Assembly (NCBI GenBank): GCA_002482415.1 | Contig: DLFY01000309.1 | Span: 4,335 to 19,807 of the forward strand | Direction of reading: 5' to 3' | Length of the DNA: 15,473 bases | Source: Phycisphaerales bacterium UBA7708 | GTDB taxonomy: Bacteria; Planctomycetota; Phycisphaerae; Sedimentisphaerales; Anaerohalosphaeraceae | In this document: positions 1 to 9,300 of the stretch, piece after piece | Position numbering within the stretch: position 1 is the first letter of the stretch | How the letters are laid out: each line of letters opens with the position of its first letter | Translations under genes and position numbers: made by a program | Notes under the pieces: model-generated | Database searches by the model: none | Told to the model about the DNA's origin: nothing | What the model saw: only the letters and a program-made list of their open reading frames with translations

Positions 1-56
1 CTTGTTGGCGGGATTTTCCTGATTTCGTGTTTTTTCGGTCAACTTTAGGGATAAAT

Positions 57-85
57 TTGACGTATTAATGAGGGGACTTTATTGC
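57..85 (+). promoter_or_regulatory. Weak candidate sigma70-type promoter for the lamin-tail/CotH gene
   Basis: TTGACG at 57-62 matches the -35 consensus at five of six positions. Seventeen bases later, TATTGC at 80-85 matches the -10 hexamer at only the first three positions. The remainder of 1-144 is AT-rich, with no other clear signal. This is the best candidate I can see, but the poor -10 box makes it uncertain, and transcription could also start upstream of the window. Confidence 0.25.
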
Positions 86-144
86 TTTTATTTAGACATA
101 GTCCGGCAGGACAAATTCATTGATTTCTGCATAGAGGAAAAAAG

Positions 145-3100
145 ATGAATATTAATATGAATCGGCCGTTTTATATTGGACTTGTTACCTTATTATTTTG
201 TTATGTAACGGCCTGGGGCGGATTATTTGATCCGCCGCTCCAAAACGCGAGCTTTGAAGATAACCCCCTCGCGCCGGGAGCTGTGACTTATACTTTCAAT
301 AACTGGCATGATATCAGCGGCTGGGTGGAATATTCCACCGGGCCGGCCGGCAACGGGCTTCCTCTGACTCCCTATGGCAATATCTGGGCAGGATTTGTTG
401 GAAATGCACCAAATCCCAATACGGGATTGATTTATCAGCAGGTCGGAACCTGGTCGGAAAATATGGGGTGCGAAGTGATTTTTCTTTTCGGTAAACGTGC
501 CGGCAAGGCGGCTTTCCCGATGCGAATTGCCCTCTGGGCAGGTGGTACTGCGGCCAGCGCTGCCGATGGTGTGTCGCTGACGGCCATTGGTGCGACCATG
601 ATTAACAGCGTGACCATTACCCCCGATTTTGGCGGCCTGGATGTCGCAACCCTCGAAAGCCATGTTTTTCTGACTACAGGGACCGGTCGTTCCACAACGG
701 ATGCCTTATGGCTTGAATTCAAGAGCATGGGCACGATTGACAGCCAGATGTATATCGATAATGTCCAAATCAGGGCGGCGGTTCTGGCGAACACCCCCGT
801 CCCGGCCAATGGTGCTGTCCGCATCCACCCGGATCCCGAACTGAGCTGGCAGGAACCTCCTGTCGAAAGTGCGACCTATAACCTTTATTTCGGTCCCAAT
901 TCCGATGTCGCGTCCAATCCCAAATGGACGAATGTTCATCCGCCGTTTAATCCCGGCACGCTGGATTATATGACCCCCTATTACTGGCGAGTCGATACGC
1001 TTGTAGAAGGCAATATTTTCTATGGGGATGTCTGGACCTTTACAATAGGCGGCAAAACTTCCGATCCAAGCCCCGCAAACGGCACAGAGAATCTGCCGAT
1101 GTCGGACAAGAATCTCATCTGGTCAGGCGATAGCTGGGCGACGTCCTACAAGGTGTATGCCGGCACGCAGTTTCCGCTGTCGTATCTGGGGGAAGTGACA
1201 ACGCCGATGTACCCGAATTATCCCACCCCGTATGAACTGACGACCTATTACTGGCGTGCGGATGAATATGTCAATGGTCAGCTTGCCGTGCAGGGCGATG
1301 TCTGGCAGTTTGCCACGCGTCAGCGGATGGATGCCTGTCCGGACGGGGATCTGAGCGGTGACTGCGTTGTGGGGCTGGCCGATCTTCTGCTGATGGCTCA
1401 GCAATGGCTTAATCCGTTTGGCTGCGATGGCTTCCCCACTACCTGTGCCGATCTGGTCGGTCAGGATGGCGTGAATCTTTCGGATATGGCGGTGATTTCA
1501 TCCAACTGGCAGCGGCAGGGGGAATCCACCATTATCATCAATGAAATCCACTATAATCCGGATCTCAAAACCGAACTGGTTGAATTTATTGAATTGTATA
1601 ATACCGGCCCGTTTGATGTGGATATTTCCGGCTGGCGTTTCTGCGATGGGGTGGACTATACCTTCCCGCAGGGCGCAATTTTCCCGGCCGAAACGTACCT
1701 GGTGGTTGCTGAAGATTCGAGCCTGGCCTATAGCCCGGTGACCCTTTCCAAGAAATACGGCACTCCGGCCAATCTGGTGATGGGGCCGTTTACCGGCTCG
1801 CTTAATAACGAGGGTGAAAACATCGAACTGTGCGATGCAAAGGGCAAAACCATTGATCGGGTGGATTATGTATTGGGCTTCCCCTGGCCGACAGTCGGCG
1901 ACGCGGTGCCGGATGTGGCTCCCGGAGGTACCGGCCATTCCATCCAGTTGATTCATCCGACGCTGGATAACAATCTGGCCGGAAGCTGGCGCAGTGCCTA
2001 TCCCACACCCGGTGATCTGAACACCGCCGTTGTGGCTGAGAATTGCCCGCCGCAGATTCGGCAGGTCAATCATTCACCGCAGTCGCCTAAAAGTACCCAG
2101 GTGGTCACCATGACCGCGAAAGTCACTGATCCGGATGGCGTGGCTTCGGTGAATCTGCACTATCAAGTGGTGAATCCAGGCAGTTATATCCCGATTACGC
2201 TGCCGAATCAAAATACAACCACTCCGACTTTGCCGAATGCGGAGTATGAAAATGCTGCCAACTGGACGACGGCTGCCATGCTCGATAACGGACAGAATGG
2301 TGATGTCACCGCCGGTGATGATATTTATACCGTGCAACTGCCGGCATCCGTGCAGGTGCATCGTCGCCTGATTCGATATCGCATTACGGTGACGGATAAG
2401 ACCGGTTTGAGCCTGCGTGTTCCCTATACCGATGACCCGCAGCCCAACTTTGCCTATTTTGTTTATGATGGGGTGCCCGCCTGGAGCGGTGCAATCAATC
2501 CCGGCGGCAGTGCTCCTCTGAATGTTGTCCAGAATTTCGATCCGGTTGTGATGCGGTCGCTGCCGGTATATCATCTGATTGCGCGTGAAACCGATGTCCT
2601 GACCTGTCAGTATAACAGTTCCTGGGATGATACCCAGTATCATTTCGGCGGCACGCTGGTCTATGATGGCAAAGTCTATGACAACATTCACTACCGTATT
2701 CGCGGCCAGGCTTCGACTTTCAACTGGGGCAAGAATAAATGGAAATTCGACTTTAAACGGGGTCATTACTTCCAGGCCCGTGACAATTACGGTAATTTAT
2801 ATGCCGAGAAATGGGACAAGATGAATGTCGGTATGGGCGGCTGTCCATGGTGGCAGTATCCGCATCCCGGCAATTGGGATCAGGGGGCAGGCGGGCTGTT
2901 CCTGAATGAAACACTGGCCTATCGCCTGTATAACATGGCCGGCGTTCCCGCCAGCAATACGAATTATTTCCAGTTCCGCATTATTGATGCTGCGGCTGAA
3001 ATCGGCTCTACCCAGTATGTCGGCGATTACTGGGGTCTGTATCTGGCCATCGAAAATCCGGACGGCGCATTCCTCGACGAGCATGGCCTGCCCGACGGCA

Positions 3101-6100
3101 ATCTTTATCGCATGGACAGCGGCTATGATAAAAAAAATCAGGGCGCCACGCAAGTCAAGGATAACTCTGATATCGCTTCCTTTGTGAGCGGTTCGACCGG
3201 TTATAACAAGACCAATCCCTATCAGCCCCTGTCCTGGTGGCAGGCCAATACCGATCTGCAGACCTATTACAGTTCCAAGGCGACGGGAATTGCGATTAAT
3301 GATTCCGACCGTCGTCCGGAAGCCAACTGCATTTATTACAGCAATCCTGTTCTGGGCAAGTGGATGATGCTGCCCTGGGATGTTGATTTGACATTCGAGT
3401 GGGGTACGCACTATACGGACTGGGAACACTGGAAATATGTGCTTAGTTACACCGAAGCCAATATTGAGTATCAGAACCGATGCCGCGAGCTGCTGGACCT
3501 GCTGTTCAATCCCGAGCAGGCCGGACAGGTGGTCGACGAAATCGCCGCCGTAATCAGCGACTCCAATGCCGCTAAATCGTTTATCGAGGCCGAACGTGCG
3601 ATGTGGGATTATCATCCCCGCATTAACAAGAAAGGCCAGTGGTATGCCAATAACGAATTCCTGACCAGTGCGTATGGGGGCACCCAGGACTGGGCGGGTA
3701 TGATGACCTATTATAAAACCGTCCTTTCCCCGATCGGATATAACAACGGCTACACCTATGGGGTCAAGGCATTAACCGCCGAAGCGGTGGATGCTTCCAT
3801 TCCCACTAAACCGACGGTGTCGTATATCGGCTCCGCCGGTTATCCGACCAATGACCTGCGGTTCCAGACCTCGGCCTTCAGCGATCCGCAGGGGGCGGGA
3901 ACATTTGCCGCGATGAAATGGCGGATCGCCGAAGTGCGTCCCTACAGCAAACAGCCGCTGCCGACCATTGCCGCCGGCGGGGGCAGTACCGAACCCACCC
4001 CGATTACGCTGATCCCCCAGCAGACGACCTGGAAATACTTCAAGGGGACCGCGGAGCCGTCCTCGCCGGTCGAAAGCTGGCGTCAGTCCGGCTTTAATGA
4101 CAATGACTGGGCGACGGGCCAGACCAGTATCGGCATAGGGGATAATGATGATAATACCAATTTAGTCGATATGTATAAATCGTATTATACGGTTTACCTC
4201 AGAAATACCTTTGATGTCTCTGATGTCGGCCGAATTCAGAACCTGACGCTTCGTGTTTATGTGGATGACGGCTGCATCATCTGGATTAATGGTACTGAAG
4301 TCAGCCGTCCGCATTGTCCGGATGGCTTTATTGCCTACAACCAGGCGATTGCCTACAATCATGAAGCAACCAGTTACGAGACCGTCGTTTTGACGGCCCC
4401 ATACAATTATCTGGTCAACGGGACCAACACCATTGCAGTCCAGGCGATTCAGTCCAGCAGAGACAGTTCTGATTTTTCGATCGATGTCAGCGTCACTGCC
4501 GAACTGGCCCCGCAGATTGGTCCTGATCCCTTCTATGAAGAGTCTTATGCTTTTCGTGTGACCCCGGGCAAATATGAAATTGATGCCGTCTGGGAAAGCG
4601 CTGAACAGACCACTTTCAGCAGTACGGCTGCCATTCCCGGCAGTGTCGTCAAGCCCGACAGGACCTACCGTGTCCGCTGCCGGATGAAGGACAATACCGG
4701 CCGCTGGAGCCACTGGTCCAGCCCGGTGGAATTCGTCACCGGTCAGCCCCTGTCCGGTGGAGTCCTTGATTCCCTCCGCATTACTGAATTGATGTATAAT
4801 CCCGCACCGGATATCGCCGGCGCCTATGACAGCCAGGAATACGAATTCATCGAGCTTAAAAACATCGGCTCCACTACGATATCCCTGAGTTCAGTCACTA
4901 TGAGCGATGGAATTACCTTTGATTTTGCCACGTCGCCCACAGCCTTGCGTACACTCGGTGCAGGCCAGTATGTCCTGGTCGTCAAGAACAAGGCCGCCTT
5001 CGAGTCCCGTTACGGCACAGGCGTTTCCGACCGGATTGCCGGCCAGTATTCCGGCAGATTGTCCAATTCCGGCGAAACCCTGCTGTTCAGTGATTTCTGG
5101 AACGGTACCATTGTGAAGTTTGCCTTCAATGACGGTCTCGGCTGGCCGGCTGCCGCCGACGGCGGGGGGCACTCTCTGGTCGTTAAGGATTATGCCCTCG
5201 AAGAACAGCCCCTTGGGACGCTCGATTACGGCGGAAACTGGCGTGCCAGCACCTATCGTCACGGTTCTCCGGGGCAGGATGACCCTGCACCCATCGTCAA
5301 TGTCCGGCTCAATGAGGTGATTGCTCATACGGACTATTCGAATCCGGCCCGCCCCGAATATGATTCCAATGATTATATCGAGTTGTTCAATGTGTCGGAT
5401 TCCGCTGTTTCTCTCAATGGGAACTGGTATTTGTCCGACGATATCGACCAGCTTAAAAAATGGCCGTTACCCGCATCGACTCTCGCTGCCGGCGGGCGTA
5501 TCGGTTACGATGAAGTCAGCGGCTTTCACAGCCCCATTACGCAGGGCTTTGGTCTGGATAAGGCAGGCGAGCAGGTCTTTGTGTCCTATCTGCCCGGCAC
5601 CAGCCAGGACCGCATCGTTGATTGCATCCGATTCAAAGGACAGGAAAACGGTGTTTCGCTGGGCCGTTATCCCGACGGGGGTGACTACTGGTTTACCATG
5701 CCTCCCTCACGCAATGCTGCCAATCAGACCCCCATTCAGGATGTAGTGATTTCAGAGGTGATGTATCATCCGCTGGAAGGTTCGGCTAATGATGAATACA
5801 TTGAACTGTATAATCCTACTGGTGCATCGATCCTGCTGGCTAATGCCGACGGTTCATGGCATCTGGATAATGCCGTGTCTTATGTCTTCCCGGCCGGTGT
5901 ATCGCTGGCTGCAGGGCATCGGCTGCTCGTGGTTCCTTTCGACCCGGCAGATACGGTCCGTCTGGAAGCCTTTAAGACGGCTTATGGTGCGACCTCTCTG
6001 ACGCCCGGGGTGAATATTTTCGGGCCTTATGTAGGGGCGTTGTCCAATGGTGGTGAGCGGCTGGCCCTCGAACGACCGCAGGCGCCGGATATGCCAGGAG

Positions 6101-6270
6101 ATCTGGTTTCCTGGGTTCAGGTGGATGAAATCGACTATGGTACGTATTCACCCTGGCCGGTCCAGGCTGATGGTTTGGGCAAGTCTCTGGAACGTGTGTC
6201 TTCGGATTCCGCCGCCAGCGGCAATGACCCCGCCAACTGGCGCGACGCTGCCCCATCTCCGGGTAATTAA
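145..6270 (+). CDS. Secreted multidomain lamin-tail / CotH kinase-like protein with dockerin
   Basis: 2041 residues. The ATG at 145 is preceded by AGAGGA at 133-138 with a 6-nt spacer. Residues 1-25 form a signal peptide (hydrophobic core [13 protein letters not shown]), so export is expected. Domains in order: jelly-roll-like region (about 31-213); two FN3-like repeats with LSW/YYWR signatures (about 216-393); two-motif dockerin (398-455, GDLSGDC..LADL); lamin-tail domain 1 (about 461-627); Ig/FN3-like linker (about 635-765); CotH kinase-like domain (about 806-1162); FN3-like segment interrupted by a galactose-binding-like jelly roll (about 1287-1455); lamin-tail domains 2-4 (about 1538-1705, 1715-1860, 1863-2041). 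CotH hallmarks visible are RIRGQAS (R853-S857), lysines K863/K865/K867, SDRRPEAN (1054-1061) and PWDVDLTF with D1079 and D1081. The CotH family includes extracellular protein kinases, but activity here is inferred. No PEP-CTERM or other C-terminal anchor is seen. Its last 127 bp recur at 12221-12347. The substrate is unknown. Confidence 0.9.
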   Translation: MNINMNRPFYIGLVTLLFCYVTAWGGLFDPPLQNASFEDNPLAPGAVTYTFNNWHDISGWVEYSTGPAGNGLPLTPYGNIWAGFVGNAPNPNTGLIYQQVGTWSENMGCEVIFLFGKRAGKAAFPMRIALWAGGTAASAADGVSLTAIGATMINSVTITPDFGGLDVATLESHVFLTTGTGRSTTDALWLEFKSMGTIDSQMYIDNVQIRAAVLANTPVPANGAVRIHPDPELSWQEPPVESATYNLYFGPNSDVASNPKWTNVHPPFNPGTLDYMTPYYWRVDTLVEGNIFYGDVWTFTIGGKTSDPSPANGTENLPMSDKNLIWSGDSWATSYKVYAGTQFPLSYLGEVTTPMYPNYPTPYELTTYYWRADEYVNGQLAVQGDVWQFATRQRMDACPDGDLSGDCVVGLADLLLMAQQWLNPFGCDGFPTTCADLVGQDGVNLSDMAVISSNWQRQGESTIIINEIHYNPDLKTELVEFIELYNTGPFDVDISGWRFCDGVDYTFPQGAIFPAETYLVVAEDSSLAYSPVTLSKKYGTPANLVMGPFTGSLNNEGENIELCDAKGKTIDRVDYVLGFPWPTVGDAVPDVAPGGTGHSIQLIHPTLDNNLAGSWRSAYPTPGDLNTAVVAENCPPQIRQVNHSPQSPKSTQVVTMTAKVTDPDGVASVNLHYQVVNPGSYIPITLPNQNTTTPTLPNAEYENAANWTTAAMLDNGQNGDVTAGDDIYTVQLPASVQVHRRLIRYRITVTDKTGLSLRVPYTDDPQPNFAYFVYDGVPAWSGAINPGGSAPLNVVQNFDPVVMRSLPVYHLIARETDVLTCQYNSSWDDTQYHFGGTLVYDGKVYDNIHYRIRGQASTFNWGKNKWKFDFKRGHYFQARDNYGNLYAEKWDKMNVGMGGCPWWQYPHPGNWDQGAGGLFLNETLAYRLYNMAGVPASNTNYFQFRIIDAAAEIGSTQYVGDYWGLYLAIENPDGAFLDEHGLPDGNLYRMDSGYDKKNQGATQVKDNSDIASFVSGSTGYNKTNPYQPLSWWQANTDLQTYYSSKATGIAINDSDRRPEANCIYYSNPVLGKWMMLPWDVDLTFEWGTHYTDWEHWKYVLSYTEANIEYQNRCRELLDLLFNPEQAGQVVDEIAAVISDSNAAKSFIEAERAMWDYHPRINKKGQWYANNEFLTSAYGGTQDWAGMMTYYKTVLSPIGYNNGYTYGVKALTAEAVDASIPTKPTVSYIGSAGYPTNDLRFQTSAFSDPQGAGTFAAMKWRIAEVRPYSKQPLPTIAAGGGSTEPTPITLIPQQTTWKYFKGTAEPSSPVESWRQSGFNDNDWATGQTSIGIGDNDDNTNLVDMYKSYYTVYLRNTFDVSDVGRIQNLTLRVYVDDGCIIWINGTEVSRPHCPDGFIAYNQAIAYNHEATSYETVVLTAPYNYLVNGTNTIAVQAIQSSRDSSDFSIDVSVTAELAPQIGPDPFYEESYAFRVTPGKYEIDAVWESAEQTTFSSTAAIPGSVVKPDRTYRVRCRMKDNTGRWSHWSSPVEFVTGQPLSGGVLDSLRITELMYNPAPDIAGAYDSQEYEFIELKNIGSTTISLSSVTMSDGITFDFATSPTALRTLGAGQYVLVVKNKAAFESRYGTGVSDRIAGQYSGRLSNSGETLLFSDFWNGTIVKFAFNDGLGWPAAADGGGHSLVVKDYALEEQPLGTLDYGGNWRASTYRHGSPGQDDPAPIVNVRLNEVIAHTDYSNPARPEYDSNDYIELFNVSDSAVSLNGNWYLSDDIDQLKKWPLPASTLAAGGRIGYDEVSGFHSPITQGFGLDKAGEQVFVSYLPGTSQDRIVDCIRFKGQENGVSLGRYPDGGDYWFTMPPSRNAANQTPIQDVVISEVMYHPLEGSANDEYIELYNPTGASILLANADGSWHLDNAVSYVFPAGVSLAAGHRLLVVPFDPADTVRLEAFKTAYGATSLTPGVNIFGPYVGALSNGGERLALERPQAPDMPGDLVSWVQVDEIDYGTYSPWPVQADGLGKSLERVSSDSAASGNDPANWRDAAPSPGN
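6144..6270 (+). repeat. 127-bp direct repeat, copy 1 (3' end of the lamin-tail gene)
   Basis: This stretch encodes the last 41 complete codons plus the TAA of the lamin-tail gene. It recurs in the same orientation at 12221-12347, offset by 6077 bp. Base-by-base alignment gives 125/127 identical positions, with differences at 6150 (A versus C) and 6195 (T versus C). The final 75 bases, 6196-6270, are an exact match. Identity stops right after the stop codon on the 3' side and falls to background upstream of 6144. Confidence 0.95.
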
Positions 6271-6291
6271 TCTCCAATAGCCAAAATTCTC

Positions 6292-6328
6292 AGCCCCATG
6301 TCTGCATCATGCAAACATGGGGCTTTTT
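6292..6328 (+). terminator. Rho-independent terminator of the lamin-tail/CotH gene
   Basis: A perfect 10-bp stem, AGCCCCATGT at 6292-6301 with ACATGGGGCT at 6315-6324, runs into a T tract (6324-6328). The 13-nt loop contains a further self-complementary TGCA/TGCA pair (6303-6306, 6310-6313), so the hairpin may extend. It lies 21 nt after the stop codon. Read from the minus strand the hairpin is followed only by GAGAATTTT, so it should terminate the convergent peptidase gene less well. The corresponding sequence after repeat copy 2 lacks this hairpin. Confidence 0.88.
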
Positions 6329-6360
6329 GTATTATCATTTGTTCTCAGAGAATTGTCCGA

Positions 6361-9300
6361 CTACTGAGGCTCGCAGGGAGTTTTGTCTTCTGTAAGTTCG
6401 CTGAACCACAATCCCTTTTTCTGTACAGTATCCTGGTAGAAATAGATTTTACTGCCATCGGCCGAAAGAAAGGGAGTGCAATCATTGTCCAGATCATTCC
6501 CTACAGATAGCGGGCCCTCCAGCATAAAAGGCTCGGTAACCGAGGTTCTTGATGATTTGTAAATACTCCACTTTTGATCATCCTGCCTGTTGGAAGTAAA
6601 GTATAAAGTCAATCCATCCGGAGACAGCATTGGATTATCTTCCACACCTGCCGCATCCAGTTCTGTTAAGGGACGAATATCTGAGAATGACTCATTGGTA
6701 TTGAGTCGTGCGGCGATATAGAGGGAAGAGCTATTTGCTTTTCCGGCTAATATGGAAATATCATTGGCATCTAAGGAGCAATCATAAATGCGAACATCAT
6801 CCATTGCACCCTGATAGTAAGAATCCCAGTTGATGCCGCCTATTCTGGCGCCAATCAGAACATTCTGAGTTGCTGCAGTTTGTACACCGGGAATACCCAG
6901 AACGGGGTCATAGTTCTTCACTATTGCATTTTGTTCCAGTTGACCATCGACATATAATTGAACATCTCTTAAGTCAATAGTTCCATCTTTGTTGATATCG
7001 GTATTTGAATAAACAGATGCAACATGATGCCAGAGGCCATTGTTAATTACCGTGGTGCCCTGGATCAAACCATCCCACAGGGCGACTTCAAGATTGCCTG
7101 CTGTGCCAACGCGAAACATCCATTTTTTGCCTCGGACGGGTTCTCCCCAAGATAAAATCATAGCCTCATTTGTATCCGATTTTTTAATCCAGGCCGAACA
7201 GCTTCTTGGCAATGATCCGCTGACTCCTGTAAAACCGGAAACAGTAACATAATCATCTATTCCATCGAAGTTAAGAGCATTGCCGTTGGCTCCACTGATC
7301 CAGTCCGTATCATCCATGTTCATGAGAGTGCCTTGGCGATTATTTCCCGAAGTATCCGCCGCAGTAGTACCGGACGATTCATTAAAATTCCAGTACGCGA
7401 TAGGACTGAATGGAATGTCATAATTTTTCGAAGCATAAACAAGCATCAATTCATCCGCCGATAAACAGGGGGCTGATGCTGCACCACAACTGTTCAGTTC
7501 GGGAAAACTGGTTTCCACGGACCAGGGGGAATGAATATCCAGGCGATGAGCCATCTTGATCATGCTTATACCGGCGGCTGTCTGTTCGGTAAAATAAAGC
7601 CTCAGATTATCCTGAGAAATCCACGGATCTTTCGCATCAATGCCGGCAGAAGTGAGATGATCAATGATTGTTTCCCGTCCGAATGAGGTTAAATTATCCG
7701 TAATTTCCGATTGAACAATACAAGCCTTGCTGATTTCGGGGCTGTACCGTTCGTAATAAAGTGTATTTTCATCGCTTGACAAACAAGGCGAAGATGCCGC
7801 AAAACCTGTCGCAAGACCCTGCAGGGAGATATGATATACCCCATAATCATCATTATTAAAGTACAAGGTTTTTCCATTGGGTGTAACATAGGAAGGACTT
7901 TCTGATGAATTAGTATCATATCCTGGATAATTAATTAATTCAATGTTGCCGAACGTTTCAGATAAATGGTTTCGTGTTGCTTTATAGATATTGCACCAAC
8001 TTTGATAGCCAGGTCTCGCAGAAGAGGAAAAATACAAGGTCATTCCATCCGGTAAAATGAATGGATTAGCTTCGTTGTTACTTAAATTGATTTCAGAAAG
8101 ATTGCGAATATTTTCAAATGGCGATTCTTTTGATGAACGAGATGCTGTCCAGATATCCCAGCTGCCTGCACCTCCCGGCCTGGTTGATTGCCAAAATACG
8201 ATTAGTTCATCATTGGTTAATGAGGGTGCGAAATTTCCATCTACAGACCCTCCAAGTTCAGTGAATGTTTTTGTCGGCACCCATTGATGCAGAGCTTCCG
8301 ACCAGGTTGCCATTTTAATGTCTGCGCCTCCGGTCGCGATGACCTCAAAGTAATAAAGGCGCTGATTATCGTCGCTGATCCAGGCTCCACCGAAGTTCTT
8401 GCCTGTCTGGGATAGTTCAACAAGCGCCCTTGGAGCAGAGAAAGGTTCATTCAGGCTGTTACGATCTGCTTGCCAGATGCATTTAAGGCCAAGTGATGGA
8501 TTGTAGCGGCTCCAGAACATGTGCAGTTTGTCGCGAGATAGCCGAGCCGAAAAAGCTTTGTTGCCTTCATTATCCAACTCGGGCATATAAACAGGACTGC
8601 TCCATGCCTTTTGATTGAGGTCCTGACAAAAAATGGATTCCGTCCAGGTATAGAGAGTCTGCCCCCAGTTCAGAGCCAACGCACTCAGGTCGGCTAAATT
8701 AACTTCGTGGTCTTTGGTGATATCGGTATTCTGACACCAGGAAGGCATTGAGCAATCCGTAGCCAGCCACGCCGAAATGAGATACCCCAAATCAGCCAGA
8801 TCAATACTGCTGTCGCCAGTGAGGTCTCCGCAATCACAGCAGATTTTATTGCCGCTCAGGTTGCTGGCTTCGAACGATGCAACCAGTCCAGTCCCGTCTG
8901 ACAGGCCGCAGATTGCACTGACTTGATGGACATCCATATAGTTGACCTGGATATAACCATCATTAAAATGCAATATAATCCGGCATGAAACCGTTTTTGT
9001 CTTATCGCCGTACAGTGGAATCCTGTCATACGTGACCGTAAAGGATTCCGGAGTCTGGCAATAAGAAATGCACTGAGAATTAGCGGGTGTCAAATCAGAG
9101 AACAAGGCTGAAATGCGGGGCAGGCGGAAGTGATTGAAGAGGGATCCCTGATACTCGACATCTCCCTGCCCGAATGTCAGATAACCATTGCTGCCGATAA
9201 AAATACTGTCATAAGGCAATCCAAAGAAATAGAATTGTTTATTATCGGCGAATGGGATTTCGATAAAGTCATCATCGCCAAGAGATACATAAGTTGCATT

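Noticed and set aside
398..1143. Cellulosome: dockerins in two neighbouring proteins suggested a cohesin scaffold
   Set aside because: No cohesin or glycoside hydrolase is present, and dockerin-like repeats are widespread in secreted planctomycete proteins without cellulosomes.
2797..3615. 272-residue open frame on the minus strand inside the CotH region
   Set aside because: It lies entirely opposite a well-supported coding domain and shows low-complexity Ile/Gly-rich translation with no recognisable domain. The similar frames at 2074-2766 and 1498-2073 were rejected for the same reason.
6100..6270. PEP-CTERM or similar C-terminal sorting signal on the lamin-tail protein
   Set aside because: The protein ends in DAAPSPGN directly after the last lamin-tail domain, with no hydrophobic helix or basic tail.
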